DNA from: Rhodobacter sp.
GTDB taxonomy: Bacteria; Pseudomonadota; Alphaproteobacteria; Rhodobacterales; Rhodobacteraceae
Length of the DNA: 64,000 nucleotides
Direction: 5' to 3'
NCBI GenBank assembly: GCA_027484145.1
Contig: JAIXUH010000012.1
Span: 62,001 to 126,000, forward strand
The stretch's first letter is position 1; the number at the start of each line of letters is the position of its first letter. Below are positions 54,086-63,561 of the stretch, piece after piece. A program made the position numbers and the translations under genes. The notes under the pieces are model-generated. The model had not been told where the DNA came from, searched no databases, and saw nothing but the letters and a program-made list of their open reading frames with translations.

Positions 54086-56272
54086 ATGACCCAAGCCGAT
54101 TTTCTGATTGCCCCGTTTGCGAAACCTGTCAGCCTGACCGATGCCGAAATTCAGGGGCAGCGGCGGTTTTTCAACAGGGAGTTGAGCTGGCTGGCCTTTA
54201 ACTGGCGGGTGCTGGATGAGGCGTCGAACCCGGATGTGCCCTTGCTGGAACGGCTGCGGTTTCTGTCGATCTCGGCCACCAACCTTGACGAATTCTACAC
54301 CGTTCGCGTGGCGGGCCTGCGGGCGCTGGTGCGCAATGGCAATGCGACCCTGTCCGAGGATGGGCGCAACCCGGCAGAGCAACTGGTGCTGATCCACGCC
54401 GATGCACGCCGCCTGATGCAAAAGCAGCAGGCGGTGCTGAACGGGCTGAAAAAGCAGATGGAGGCGACGGGGATCACGATCCTGACGCGGTCAAAGCTGA
54501 CGGGCCGCGATCTGAAGCATCTGGAGGACCACTTTCTGAATAAGGTGTTCCCGGTGCTGTCACCGCTGGCGATTGACCCGGCGCATCCGTTTCCGTTCAT
54601 TCCCAACACCGGCTTTTCTTTGGCGCTGGAACTGGAGCGGGCGTCTGACCGGCGCACGCTGAAGGCCCTGTTGCCCATTCCGCAGCAGATTGCCCGTTTC
54701 GTGCCGCTGCCGGGCAAAGAGGGCGAGCATCGGTTCCTGCCGCTGGAAGAATTGCTGCTGCTGCATCTGAACATGCTGTTCCCCGGCTACACCGACCGGG
54801 GCCATTGCGCATTCCGGGTGCTGCGTGACAGCGATCTGGAAGTGGAGGACGAGGCCGAAGATCTGGTCCGCGAGTTTGAGACAGCGCTGAAACGCCGCCG
54901 CCGGGGCGAGGTGATCCGCCTGAAGATGACGGCCGGCGCGCCCGATGAGTTGCGCGCGCTGATCATGGAAGAACTGACTGTGACCGAGGAAGAAGTGGTC
55001 GAGGTGCGGGGCCTGCTGGGCATTGCCGACCTGAAGGAGTTGGTGCTGTCCGCGCGCCCCGATCTGCTTTGGCCCGTCTTTACCCCGCGCGTACCGGAAC
55101 GGGTGCAGGACCATGATGGCGACCTGTTCGCCGCGATCAAGCAGAAGGATATTCTGCTGCACCACCCCTATGAAACCTTTGACCTTGTGATCCGGTTTCT
55201 GGAACAGGCGGCACGCGACCCCAATGTGCTGGCCATCAAGCAGACGCTCTACCGCACCAGTTGGGACAGCCCGGTGGTTTCGGCGCTGTGCGAGGCGGCC
55301 GAGGCGGGCAAGTCGGTGACGGCGCTGGTGGAGTTGAAGGCGCGGTTCGACGAGGCAGCGAACATCCGGCAAAGCCGGCGGCTGGAACGGTCAGGCGCGC
55401 ATGTGGTGTATGGCTTTATCCATTATAAGACTCACGCCAAGATCAGCACAGTGGTGCGGCGCGAGGGCGACAATCTGGTGACCTATACCCATTACGGCAC
55501 CGGGAATTATCACCCGATCACCGCGCGGATTTACACCGACCTGTCGTTTTTCACCTGTGATGCGGCCCTTGGGCGGGATGCGACCAAGGTGTTCAATTAT
55601 CTGTCGGGCTATGTGCAGCCCGAGGGGCTGGAAAACATTGCCATTTCGCCGATCACGCTGAAGCCGCGTCTGCTTGAACTGATCGCGGCCGAAGCCGATC
55701 ATGCCCGCGCGGGCCGCCCGGCCGAAATCTGGGCCAAGATGAACAGCCTGATCGAACCCGAGGTGATTGATGCGCTTTATGCGGCCAGTCAGGCCGGGGT
55801 GAAGATCAGCCTGATTATTCGCGGCATTTGCGGATTGCGCCCCGGCATCAAGGGGTTGAGCGAGAGTATCCGCGTCAAATCCATCGTCGGGCGGTTTCTG
55901 GAACACAGCCGCATCGTGTGTTTCGGGTCTGGCCATGGCCTGCCCGGCACCAAGGCGCGGGTGTTCTTGTCCAGCGCCGACTGGATGGGCCGCAACCTGA
56001 CGCGGCGGGTGGAAACGCTGGTGGAGACGCTGAACCCGACCGTCAAGGAACAGATCGTCGGCCAGATCATGGCGGCCAATCTGGCGGATGAGGCGCAATC
56101 ATGGGTGCTGCGCCCAGACGGCAGCTATCAGCGGGAATTGCAGCCCGCCGATGGCAACCTGTTCAGTTGCCACCGCTTTTTCATGGAAAACCCATCGCTT
56201 TCGGGGCGTGGTACCGCCGGGGCAAAGGATGTGCCCAAACTGGCCCAGTTGCGCACAGACAATGTGAGCTGA
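54086..56272 (+). CDS. ppk1: Polyphosphate kinase 1
   Basis: A 728-residue enzyme making polyphosphate from ATP. The N-terminal [29 protein letters not shown]-like [11 protein letters not shown], and the phosphohistidine motif [13 protein letters not shown] (HxK of the PLD-like fold) are clear, with the partner [14 protein letters not shown] and the C-terminal [15 protein letters not shown]-like [15 protein letters not shown]. Length is usual. ppx follows on the same strand after 112 nt containing a 12-bp tandem repeat. Confidence 0.97.
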   Translation: MTQADFLIAPFAKPVSLTDAEIQGQRRFFNRELSWLAFNWRVLDEASNPDVPLLERLRFLSISATNLDEFYTVRVAGLRALVRNGNATLSEDGRNPAEQLVLIHADARRLMQKQQAVLNGLKKQMEATGITILTRSKLTGRDLKHLEDHFLNKVFPVLSPLAIDPAHPFPFIPNTGFSLALELERASDRRTLKALLPIPQQIARFVPLPGKEGEHRFLPLEELLLLHLNMLFPGYTDRGHCAFRVLRDSDLEVEDEAEDLVREFETALKRRRRGEVIRLKMTAGAPDELRALIMEELTVTEEEVVEVRGLLGIADLKELVLSARPDLLWPVFTPRVPERVQDHDGDLFAAIKQKDILLHHPYETFDLVIRFLEQAARDPNVLAIKQTLYRTSWDSPVVSALCEAAEAGKSVTALVELKARFDEAANIRQSRRLERSGAHVVYGFIHYKTHAKISTVVRREGDNLVTYTHYGTGNYHPITARIYTDLSFFTCDAALGRDATKVFNYLSGYVQPEGLENIAISPITLKPRLLELIAAEADHARAGRPAEIWAKMNSLIEPEVIDALYAASQAGVKISLIIRGICGLRPGIKGLSESIRVKSIVGRFLEHSRIVCFGSGHGLPGTKARVFLSSADWMGRNLTRRVETLVETLNPTVKEQIVGQIMAANLADEAQSWVLRPDGSYQRELQPADGNLFSCHRFFMENPSLSGRGTAGAKDVPKLAQLRTDNVS

Positions 56273-56306
56273 CACGGGAGCCGACACGGAGGCTGACACG
56301 GAGGCT
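56271..56306. repeat. 12-bp tandem repeat after ppk1
   Basis: Three successive 12-mers, GACACGGGAGCC (56271-56282), GACACGGAGGCT (56283-56294) and GACACGGAGGCT (56295-56306), beginning in the ppk stop codon. A partial fourth (GAACC) follows. A small, potentially variable minisatellite. Confidence 0.8.
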
Positions 56307-56384
56307 GAACCAAAGGCCGCCGGAATCGTTGACCTGACGCCGGACCTTGGACAAGGTCGGGCTGCTGCCACTTTCGAGGAATGA

Positions 56385-57950
56385 ATGACTGATCACGACA
56401 CCAGCGCCCAAGGGGCGGCCGATGAAGACTTTGGCCCTTTTGGCAGACCTCTGTTCGAAGACCCCTCTGCCCGCGCGTTAAGCCGGGTGGGTGTGGTTGA
56501 CGTCGGCTCAAACTCGGTCCGGATGGTGGTGTTTGACGGCGCGGCGCGGTCACCGGCCTATTTCTACAACGAAAAGATCATGTGCGGTCTGGGCAAGGGT
56601 CTGGCTGAGACAGGGATGCTGAACCCCGAAGGCAAGGTGCGCGCGCTGGCCGCGCTGAAGCGGTTTGCGCAACTGGCCGAAGGGATGGGGGCGACGCCGC
56701 TGACCGTGGTGGCGACGGCCGCCACGCGTGAGGCCAAGGATGGCCCGGCGTTTCAGGCCGAGGTGCTGCACGAAACCGGGCTGCGGCTTTGGGTGATTGA
56801 CGGCAACGAAGAGGCGCGGCTTTCGGCGCAGGGCGTGCTGCTGGGCTGGCCTGAGGCGCAGGGGATTGTGTGTGACATCGGCGGCAACTCGATGGAGTTT
56901 GCGCGGCTGGGCGGCGGCAAGGTGGGAGATCGCGTGTCCACACAACTGGGTCCGTTCCGCCTGCAACAGATCGAGGGCGGGGTGGAAAAGCGCCGCGCGC
57001 ATATCCAGCGCATCCTGCGCGATGCGCAGGCGCGAATGAAATCCGACGGCGAGCGGTTCTATCTGGTGGGGGGCAGTTGGCGGGTGATCGCGCGGCTGGA
57101 CATGGAGCGGCGGAATTACCCGCTGACGGTGCTGCACGAATACCGGATGCCGACAAAATCGCTGGTCGATACGCTGGACTGGCTGTCGACATCGGACCTG
57201 ACCTTGCTGCGCGCCCGCACCGGGACGAGTGCGGAACGCATGGAACTGGTGCCCCTTGCCTGCGAGGTGCTGCGCGAGGTGGTGCAGGTGTTCAAGCCGT
57301 CGGAACTGGACGTGTCGGCCTATGGCATCCGCGAGGGGCTGCTATATGAGCATATGCCTTCGCGCCTGCGCAGCCGAGATCCGCTGATCGAAGCGGCGCG
57401 GATGGCCGAGCAAACCTCGGCCCGGATTCCGGGGACCGGGAAAAAGCTGTTCGAATTCCTGCAGCCCTTGTTCAAGGATGCACCGATGGAGCGGCTGCGG
57501 CTGATCAAGGCCGCGTGCCTTTTGCATGACACGGCGTGGCGGGCGCACCCCGATTACCGGGCCGAAGTGTGCTTTGACAATGCCACACGGGCCAACCTTG
57601 GCGGCCTTGACCATCCGGGGCGGGTGTTCTTGGGGCTGGCGCTGCTGCACCGCTACAAGAACTCGCGCTCAGGCTCGCGGATGGAGTTGTTGTTCCGGCT
57701 GCTGAGCGAGGATGACATTCAGGAGGCCGAAGTATTGGGCAAGGCGATGCGCTTTGGTGCGATGCTGGCGGCGGGCGATCCGTCCACTGCCGGGGCGCTG
57801 ACGTGGAAGCCAAAGCGCCGCGCGCTGGAATTGAAGCTGACGCCACTGGGCCTGTCGCTGTTTGGCGAGGTGGCGCAGGCACGGTTCACGTCGCTGGCGC
57901 AAGCGATGAAGGCGCAGCAGATGGTTCTGGCCCCTGATGTTGCGGCTTGA
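56385..57950 (+). CDS. ppx: Exopolyphosphatase (Ppx/GppA family)
   Basis: A 521-residue protein with the actin-like phosphatase fold: VVDVGSNSVRMVVFDG and CDIGGNSMEFARLGGG give the two phosphate loops, and a metal-binding HD-like C-terminal domain (about residues 330-460) includes CLLHDTAWRAHPDYRAE. It would degrade polyphosphate or pppGpp. It is 112 nt downstream of ppk1, so synthesis and breakdown are together. The 3' end overlaps the next gene by 14 nt. Confidence 0.94.
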   Translation: MTDHDTSAQGAADEDFGPFGRPLFEDPSARALSRVGVVDVGSNSVRMVVFDGAARSPAYFYNEKIMCGLGKGLAETGMLNPEGKVRALAALKRFAQLAEGMGATPLTVVATAATREAKDGPAFQAEVLHETGLRLWVIDGNEEARLSAQGVLLGWPEAQGIVCDIGGNSMEFARLGGGKVGDRVSTQLGPFRLQQIEGGVEKRRAHIQRILRDAQARMKSDGERFYLVGGSWRVIARLDMERRNYPLTVLHEYRMPTKSLVDTLDWLSTSDLTLLRARTGTSAERMELVPLACEVLREVVQVFKPSELDVSAYGIREGLLYEHMPSRLRSRDPLIEAARMAEQTSARIPGTGKKLFEFLQPLFKDAPMERLRLIKAACLLHDTAWRAHPDYRAEVCFDNATRANLGGLDHPGRVFLGLALLHRYKNSRSGSRMELLFRLLSEDDIQEAEVLGKAMRFGAMLAAGDPSTAGALTWKPKRRALELKLTPLGLSLFGEVAQARFTSLAQAMKAQQMVLAPDVAA

Positions 57951-58548
57951 CCATCTGGCCGTCAGCGCCCTGACGCTGGAGGAAGGCGTGGCGGCGGTCG
58001 AGGCCGCGCTTGGCCTGCCTTTGGCGGGTGGGGGGCGGCATGACCACATGGCCACGCACAACCGCCTGCTTGGGTTAGGGGATGTCTACCTTGAGGTCAT
58101 TGCCGCCGACCCTGCCGCCGTCAGACCGGCATGGCCGCGTTGGTTCGACCTTGACCGGTTTCAGGGTGCGCCCCGGCTGACCAATTGGATTGCCGCCTGT
58201 GACGATCTGGAGGCCGCCGTGGCCGCTGCACCCGATGGGGTTGGCGTGCCGGTGGATCTGGCACGGGGGGATTTTCGGTGGCGCATGGCGGTGCCCGCTG
58301 ATGGCTGTCTGCCGTTTGATGGGGCCTATCCTGCGCTGATTCAATGGCTTGGCGCCCACCCTGCCGCGCGGCTGCCGGATGTGGGCGCGCGCCTGCGCAG
58401 GCTGGAAATCCTGCACCCCGCCGCCGAGGCCTTGCGTGCGGCCGTGGGTCCGGCCATAGCCGACCCGCGCGTTGTGCTGCTGCACGGCCCCGAAAAGCGA
58501 CTGCGGGCCGAAATTGACACCCCGCATGGCCTGCGGGTGCTGGAATGA
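57937..58548 (+). CDS. VOC/glyoxalase-like domain protein
   Basis: A 203-residue protein with a Glyoxalase_3-type fold: RLDHLAVSALTLEEGVAAVEAALGLPL at the start and HDHMATHNRLLGLGDVYLEVIA. The histidine and glutamate suggest a metal-binding site, with a second half-domain less well conserved. Substrate unknown. Overlaps both neighbours slightly (ppx by 14 nt, GNAT by 4 nt), so it is in the same operon. Confidence 0.82.
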   Translation: MLRLDHLAVSALTLEEGVAAVEAALGLPLAGGGRHDHMATHNRLLGLGDVYLEVIAADPAAVRPAWPRWFDLDRFQGAPRLTNWIAACDDLEAAVAAAPDGVGVPVDLARGDFRWRMAVPADGCLPFDGAYPALIQWLGAHPAARLPDVGARLRRLEILHPAAEALRAAVGPAIADPRVVLLHGPEKRLRAEIDTPHGLRVLE

Positions 58549-59033
58549 TCCGCGCTGCCGCGCCGGGTGATGCGCCCGCGATTGCCGCCCTGTGGAACCA
58601 CGCCATCCGCGAAACGGCCATCACCTTTAACGCCACCGAAAAATCGGACGCTGATGTTGCCGCCACCATTGCCGACCGACAGGCCGCGGGGCGGGCGTTT
58701 CTGGTGGCAGAGGTTGGCCAGGGACTGCTGGGCTTTGTCACCTATGACCAGTTCCGCGGCGGGGTCGGCTATCGGTTCAGCATGGAGCATACCATTCACC
58801 TTGCGCCGCAAGCACGCGGGCAGGGTCTTGGGCGGGCCTTGATGACGGCGATGGAAGATCACGCGCGCGGTGCGGGTGTGCATGCCATGCTAGCAGGCGT
58901 GTCGTCGGAAAACCCGGAAGGGCAGGCCTTTCACGCCGCCATCGGCTATCATCTTGTCGGCACCCTGCCCGAGGTGGGCCACAAGTTCGGCCGCTGGATG
59001 CATCTTCTGCTGATGCAGAAAATCCTCTCCTGA
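58545..59033 (+). CDS. GNAT family N-acetyltransferase
   Basis: A 162-residue acetyl-CoA transferase of the phosphinothricin-acetyltransferase-like group. MIRAAAPGDAPAIAALWNHAI begins the fold; HLAPQARGQGLGRALMTAMED is the acetyl-CoA-binding motif; AFHAAIGYHLVGTLPEVGHKFGRW is the family's C-terminal signature. Substrate (amine or amino acid analogue) is unknown. ATGA overlap with the VOC gene. Confidence 0.9.
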   Translation: MIRAAAPGDAPAIAALWNHAIRETAITFNATEKSDADVAATIADRQAAGRAFLVAEVGQGLLGFVTYDQFRGGVGYRFSMEHTIHLAPQARGQGLGRALMTAMEDHARGAGVHAMLAGVSSENPEGQAFHAAIGYHLVGTLPEVGHKFGRWMHLLLMQKILS

Positions 59034-59065
59034 CACCGCGATGCGGCTGCGCTAAAGTTCGCGCC

Positions 59066-59785
59066 ATGTCGATCTGGACCCGCATCGCCGCTGCCCTGTC
59101 CGCCCTTGCTCAGGGCGAACCTTTGTCTGTTGTGTTTGACCGTATGCGCGGGATCGAGATGGATTCCCCCGAACGCTCGGTCGGGTTCACCATTGCCGTC
59201 ATTGCCCTTGGCGCCAAGATGGCAAAAGCCGATGGCGAAGTGACGCGCGACGAGGTGGCGGCCTTTCGCCAGATCTTTGCCATCGACAGGGACGAAGAGG
59301 CCAATGCCGCGCGGGTGTTCAATCTGGCACGGCAGGATGTGGCAGGGTTTGACGCCTATGCGCGCAAGGTTTCGGCCATGTTCCGCAGTGAACAGGAACG
59401 GCTGTGCGCCGATGACCGCAATGTGCTGATCGACGTGCTGGAAGGGCTGTTCCAGATTGCCACGGCAGATGGGTCGTTCCATCCGGGCGAGGATGAGTTT
59501 CTGGCCGAGGTCGCGCGGATTTTTGGCTTGGACCAAAGCTGCTATGGCATGATGCGGGCGCGGTTGGTCGAAGGGGCGCCGCGCAACCCCTATGACGTGC
59601 TGGGCATTGCCCCCGGTGCGCCCGTCGATGTGGCGCGCGCCGCGTGGCGGCAGGCGGTCAAGGACAGCCACCCCGATGCGATGATCGCGCGCGGCGTGCC
59701 GGTCGAGGCGATCAAGCTGGCCGAACGGCGGCTGATTGCCATCAATGCGGCGTGGGAAGAGATTTCCGGCAAGCGGGCCGCCTGA
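59066..59785 (+). CDS. TerB-J-domain protein (DjlA-like)
   Basis: A 239-residue protein with an N-terminal TerB domain (about residues 35-160; AVIALGAKMAKADGEVTRDEV and LFQIATADGSFHPGED) fused to a C-terminal J-domain (about 175-239: NPYDVLGIAPGA and HPD in SHPDAMIA). This architecture is that of DjlA-type DnaK cochaperones, though it lacks the N-terminal membrane helix. TGATG overlap with the next gene. Confidence 0.88.
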   Translation: MSIWTRIAAALSALAQGEPLSVVFDRMRGIEMDSPERSVGFTIAVIALGAKMAKADGEVTRDEVAAFRQIFAIDRDEEANAARVFNLARQDVAGFDAYARKVSAMFRSEQERLCADDRNVLIDVLEGLFQIATADGSFHPGEDEFLAEVARIFGLDQSCYGMMRARLVEGAPRNPYDVLGIAPGAPVDVARAAWRQAVKDSHPDAMIARGVPVEAIKLAERRLIAINAAWEEISGKRAA

Positions 59786-60852
59786 TGCAAGACGGCAGGT
59801 TGCGGATTGCCACCTATAACGTCGAATGGTTCAACGCGCTGTTTGATGATGCCGGGCGGCCGTGGGATGATGACCAGCCCTCGGCCCGGCACAATACCAC
59901 GCGGGCCGAGCAGTTGGGCGCGCTTGGCATCGTGTTCACGGCGATGGATGCCGATGCGGTGCTGGTGGTCGAGGCACCCGATACCGGATCACGGCGGTCA
60001 TCGGTGACCGCGCTGGAGAGCTTTGCCCACCTGTTCGGGCTGCGGGCGCGGCGGGCGGTGACGGGGTTTGCCTCGGACTCCGAGCAGGAGTTGACGTTGC
60101 TGTTTGATCCGGACCACCTGCGCGCGGTGCATGACCCGCAAGGTGCGCCCGTGGGCCGCCATGGCAGTGCCGATGCGCCGCGCTTTGACGGCACCTTCCG
60201 CTATGATCTGAATGCAGATATCTCGCCCGAGGTGATCCGGTTTTCCAAGCCACCGCTAGAACTGGCGCTGACCACGGCAACCGGGCGCCGTCTTCGGCTG
60301 ATCGGCGTGCATGCCAAATCAAAGGCGCCGCATGGGGCCAAGGGGGCCGAGGCGACGCGCCTGTCGATCGAGAACCGCCGCAAGCAACTGGCGCAGTGCA
60401 TCTGGCTGCGGCAAAGGGTTGAGGGGCATCTTGCGGCGGGCGACAGCCTGATCGTGCTGGGCGATTTCAACGACGGCCCCGGCATTGACGAATACGAAAA
60501 GCTGTTTGGTCATTCCGGGGTCGAGATTGTGCTGGGGGTGGACGTCCCGCCCGAACGCCGGATGTATGACCCGCATGCCGCGATGGCCCTGACCGGGCGC
60601 ATGGGCCTTTCGCCCACCACGGCACGGTTCTGGCTGGCCCCGCAAAAGCGCTATTTCGAGGCGCTGCTGGATTTCATCATGCTGTCGCCCGATCTGGTGG
60701 CCACAGCGCCAGAGTGGCGGATCTGGCACCCGTGGAATGACCCCGCCTGCCTTGCCACGCCGGAACTGCATGCGGCGTTGCTGCAGGCGTCGGATCATTT
60801 TCCGGTGACGGTGGATCTTGTGGCAGATTCTGGCGCGCGGCCGCCCGCATGA
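59785..60852 (+). CDS. Endonuclease/exonuclease/phosphatase family protein
   Basis: A 355-residue hydrolase of the DNase I/EEP fold. RIATYNVEWFN gives the asparagine-glutamate region, GVHAKSKAPHG a catalytic histidine, DSLIVLGDFNDGPG the DxN motif, and ASDHFPV the terminal histidine. No signal peptide, so it is cytosolic. Target (nucleic acid or a phosphoester) cannot be given. It follows the TerB-J gene with a 1-nt overlap. Confidence 0.88.
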   Translation: MQDGRLRIATYNVEWFNALFDDAGRPWDDDQPSARHNTTRAEQLGALGIVFTAMDADAVLVVEAPDTGSRRSSVTALESFAHLFGLRARRAVTGFASDSEQELTLLFDPDHLRAVHDPQGAPVGRHGSADAPRFDGTFRYDLNADISPEVIRFSKPPLELALTTATGRRLRLIGVHAKSKAPHGAKGAEATRLSIENRRKQLAQCIWLRQRVEGHLAAGDSLIVLGDFNDGPGIDEYEKLFGHSGVEIVLGVDVPPERRMYDPHAAMALTGRMGLSPTTARFWLAPQKRYFEALLDFIMLSPDLVATAPEWRIWHPWNDPACLATPELHAALLQASDHFPVTVDLVADSGARPPA

Positions 60853-60888
60853 ATTGAAATGGTTACGGTTGATGCCCATATTTGGCGC

Positions 60889-61245
60889 ATGAAACACCTT
60901 GCCCTTGCCCTGATGCTGATCACCGCCGCCCCTGCCACCGCGCAAGAGGCCCCGCCCGCCCCCCCGGCGGACGAAGGCTTCAGCCTGATGGAGGAAGGGG
61001 CCAAGATGCTGCTGCGTGGCCTGATGTCCGAGGTGGAGCCCGCCATGAATGAGATGGGCCGCGCCCTGCAAGAGGTGCAGCCCGCGATGCAGGAGTTGCT
61101 GGCGCTGATCGATGATCTGCGCAACTACGATGCGCCGCGGCGGCTGGAAAACGGCGACATCCTGATCCCGCGCCGCAAGGATGCGCCCGCCCCTGCCCCC
61201 GCCACACCTTTGCCGCCCCCTTCAACGGGCGACATCGAGCTTTGA
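60889..61245 (+). CDS. Small exported hypothetical protein
   Basis: A 118-residue protein with a Sec signal peptide (MKHLALALMLITAAPATAQ). The mature part is acidic (GFSLMEEGAKMLLRGLMSEVEPAM), then a proline-rich tail. It matches a Rhodobacteraceae family sometimes labelled 'AAA+ family ATPase', although no ATPase motif is present. Function unknown. Confidence 0.78.
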   Translation: MKHLALALMLITAAPATAQEAPPAPPADEGFSLMEEGAKMLLRGLMSEVEPAMNEMGRALQEVQPAMQELLALIDDLRNYDAPRRLENGDILIPRRKDAPAPAPATPLPPPSTGDIEL

Positions 61246-61308
61246 CCTGAGCGCCCCGCGCCCGCCGGAGGCCCTGCGCCGCAGGCGCGGGGGCGACAGG
61301 AAAAGAAC

Positions 61309-61330
61309 ACCCCCGCCATTTGGCGGGGGT
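61309..61330. terminator. Bidirectional terminator between convergent genes
   Basis: ACCCCCGCCA (61309-61318) and TGGCGGGGGT (61321-61330) form a perfect 10-bp inverted repeat with TT between (an effective ATTT loop). T-rich flanks follow on the plus strand (TTCCGTTT) and on the minus strand (GTTCTTTTCC). It separates the small exported protein gene and the mutase gene. Confidence 0.85.
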
Positions 61331-61357
61331 TCCGTTTGAAAACCGTTGGGCGAACGA

Positions 61358-63487
61358 TCAGGCCCTTGCGGCGCGGATCAGCGTCAGAATGTCCTTGGCC
61401 GCCGCCGGGATATTGGTGCCCGGGCCAAAGATGGCCTTCACGCCCGCATCTTGCAGGAACTTGTAGTCCTGCTGCGGGATCACGCCGCCGCAGATCACCA
61501 GAATATCCCCGGCCCCTGCGGCCTTGAGCGCCTGAATAAGCTTTGGCGCCAAGGTCTTGTGACCTGCGGCCTGACTGCTGATGCCGATCACATGCACATC
61601 ATTGTCGATGGCATCCTGCGCCGCCTCTTCCGGGGTCTGGAACAAGGGGCCCACATCCACATCAAAGCCGATGTCGGCAAAGGCGGTGGCAATGACCTTG
61701 GCGCCGCGATCGTGCCCGTCCTGCCCCATCTTGACCACCAGCATGCGCGGGCGGCGGCCTTCCTCGGCGGCAAAGGCCTCGACATCGCGCTGGATCGCTT
61801 CGAACCCGGCGTCGCCCTCATAGGCAGCCCCATAAACCCCGGCAAGGGTTTTGACTTCCGCGCGGTGGCGGCCAAAGACCTTTTCCATGGCGTCCGAAAT
61901 CTCTCCGACTGTGGCGCGGGCGCGGGCGGCGACCACGGCTGCTTCCAGAATATTGCCCCCCGCCTGGGCACGGCGGGTGATCTCGGCCAAGGCAGCGGTG
62001 CAGGCCGCCTCGTCGCGCGCGGCGCGGGTGGCGTGCAGACGCGCGACCTGTGACTCGCGCACCGCGACATTGTCGATGTCCAGAATGTCGATCGCGTCTT
62101 CGCTGGCCTTGCGGTATTTGTTGACGCCGACGATCACCTCTTCACCCCGGTCAATCGCGGCTTGGCGGCGCGCGGCGGATTCCTCGATCCTGAGCTTGGG
62201 CATGCCGGTGGCCACGGCCTTGGTCATGCCCCCCATTTCCTCGATCTCTTCGATCAGCTTCCACGCTTCTTCGGCCAGTTGATGCGTCAGGGTTTCCAAG
62301 TAATAGCTGCCCGCCAGCGGGTCGACGACATGGGTGATCCCGGTTTCTTCCTGCAAGATCAATTGGGTGTTGCGCGCGATGCGGGCGGAAAATTCGGTGG
62401 GCAAGGCAATCGCTTCATCCAGCGCATTGGTGTGCAGGCTTTGCGTGCCCCCCAAGGCAGCCGCCATCGCCTCATAGGCGGTGCGGATGACGTTGTTGTA
62501 GGGGTCTGCCTCTTGCAACGACACGCCCGAGGTCTGGCAATGCGTCCGCAGCATCAGCGACACCGGATTTTTCGCAGAAAAATCGCTCATGATCCGGTGC
62601 CACAGCAGGCGCGCGGCGCGCAGTTTGGCGACCTCCATGAAGAAGTTCATGCCAATGGCGAAAAAGAAACTCAGCCGCCCGGCAAAGGCATCGACATCCA
62701 TGCCGCGGGCAAGGGCCGCGCGCACGTATTCGCGCCCGTCGGCCAGGGTAAAGGCCAATTCCTGCACAAGGTTCGCGCCAGCCTCTTGCATGTGATAGCC
62801 GGAAATCGAGATCGAGTTGAACTTCGGCATTTCTTTCGCGGTGTATTCGATGATGTCCGCGATCAGCCGCATCGAAGGTTCCGGCGGGTAGATATAGGTG
62901 TTGCGAACCATGAATTCCTTCAGAATGTCATTCTGAATGGTCCCTGACAGCAGATGGCGCGCCACGCCCTGTTCTTCGCCCGTCACGATGAAACTGGCCA
63001 GAATGGGGATGACCGCGCCATTCATCGTCATCGACACCGAAACCTTGTCCAGCGGGATGCCGTCGAACAGGATCTTCATATCCTCGACGCTGTCGATGGC
63101 CACACCGGCCTTGCCCACATCGCCCACCACGCGGGGGTGGTCGCTGTCATAGCCGCGGTGGGTGGCCAGATCAAAGGCGACCGACACGCCCTGTTGACCC
63201 GCCGCAAGCGCCTTGCGGTAAAAGGCGTTCGATTCCTCGGCCGTGGAAAACCCCGCATATTGCCGGATGGTCCAGGGCCTGCCCGCATACATCGTGGCCT
63301 TGACCCCGCGGGTAAAGGGCGCCAGTCCCGGCAAGCTGCCCATATGCGGCAGGGCGGCGGTATCGGCAGCGGTATAGAGCGGCTTGACCGGAATGCCTTC
63401 CAGCGTGTGCCACGTCAGGCTGTCCGGGGACGCGCCTTTCAACTCTTTGGAAGCCAATGCTTCCCATGCCGTGGTGTCTGTCATCAC
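61358..63487 (-). CDS. scpA: Methylmalonyl-CoA mutase (large subunit type)
   Basis: A 709-residue B12 enzyme converting methylmalonyl-CoA and succinyl-CoA. The CoA-binding barrel contains [21 protein letters not shown], then a [20 protein letters not shown] motif. The C-terminal B12 domain has GQDGHDRG (axial histidine) and [10 protein letters not shown]. It would link propionyl-CoA to the TCA cycle, or serve the ethylmalonyl-CoA type of acetate use; PHA and polyphosphate genes in the window fit storage metabolism. Start ATG 63487 or 63484. Confidence 0.96.
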   Translation of the reverse strand: MMTDTTAWEALASKELKGASPDSLTWHTLEGIPVKPLYTAADTAALPHMGSLPGLAPFTRGVKATMYAGRPWTIRQYAGFSTAEESNAFYRKALAAGQQGVSVAFDLATHRGYDSDHPRVVGDVGKAGVAIDSVEDMKILFDGIPLDKVSVSMTMNGAVIPILASFIVTGEEQGVARHLLSGTIQNDILKEFMVRNTYIYPPEPSMRLIADIIEYTAKEMPKFNSISISGYHMQEAGANLVQELAFTLADGREYVRAALARGMDVDAFAGRLSFFFAIGMNFFMEVAKLRAARLLWHRIMSDFSAKNPVSLMLRTHCQTSGVSLQEADPYNNVIRTAYEAMAAALGGTQSLHTNALDEAIALPTEFSARIARNTQLILQEETGITHVVDPLAGSYYLETLTHQLAEEAWKLIEEIEEMGGMTKAVATGMPKLRIEESAARRQAAIDRGEEVIVGVNKYRKASEDAIDILDIDNVAVRESQVARLHATRAARDEAACTAALAEITRRAQAGGNILEAAVVAARARATVGEISDAMEKVFGRHRAEVKTLAGVYGAAYEGDAGFEAIQRDVEAFAAEEGRRPRMLVVKMGQDGHDRGAKVIATAFADIGFDVDVGPLFQTPEEAAQDAIDNDVHVIGISSQAAGHKTLAPKLIQALKAAGAGDILVICGGVIPQQDYKFLQDAGVKAIFGPGTNIPAAAKDILTLIRAARA

Positions 63488-63561
63488 ATTCTCTCCGTCC
63501 TGTGCCGGGGGGCCATCCCGAGCGGCTTGGGGTTTCGCGGAACCCGCCCTATATCAAGGGC

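Noticed and set aside
56271-56306. CRISPR-like array
   Set aside because: Only three adjoining 12-bp units with no spacers and no cas genes.
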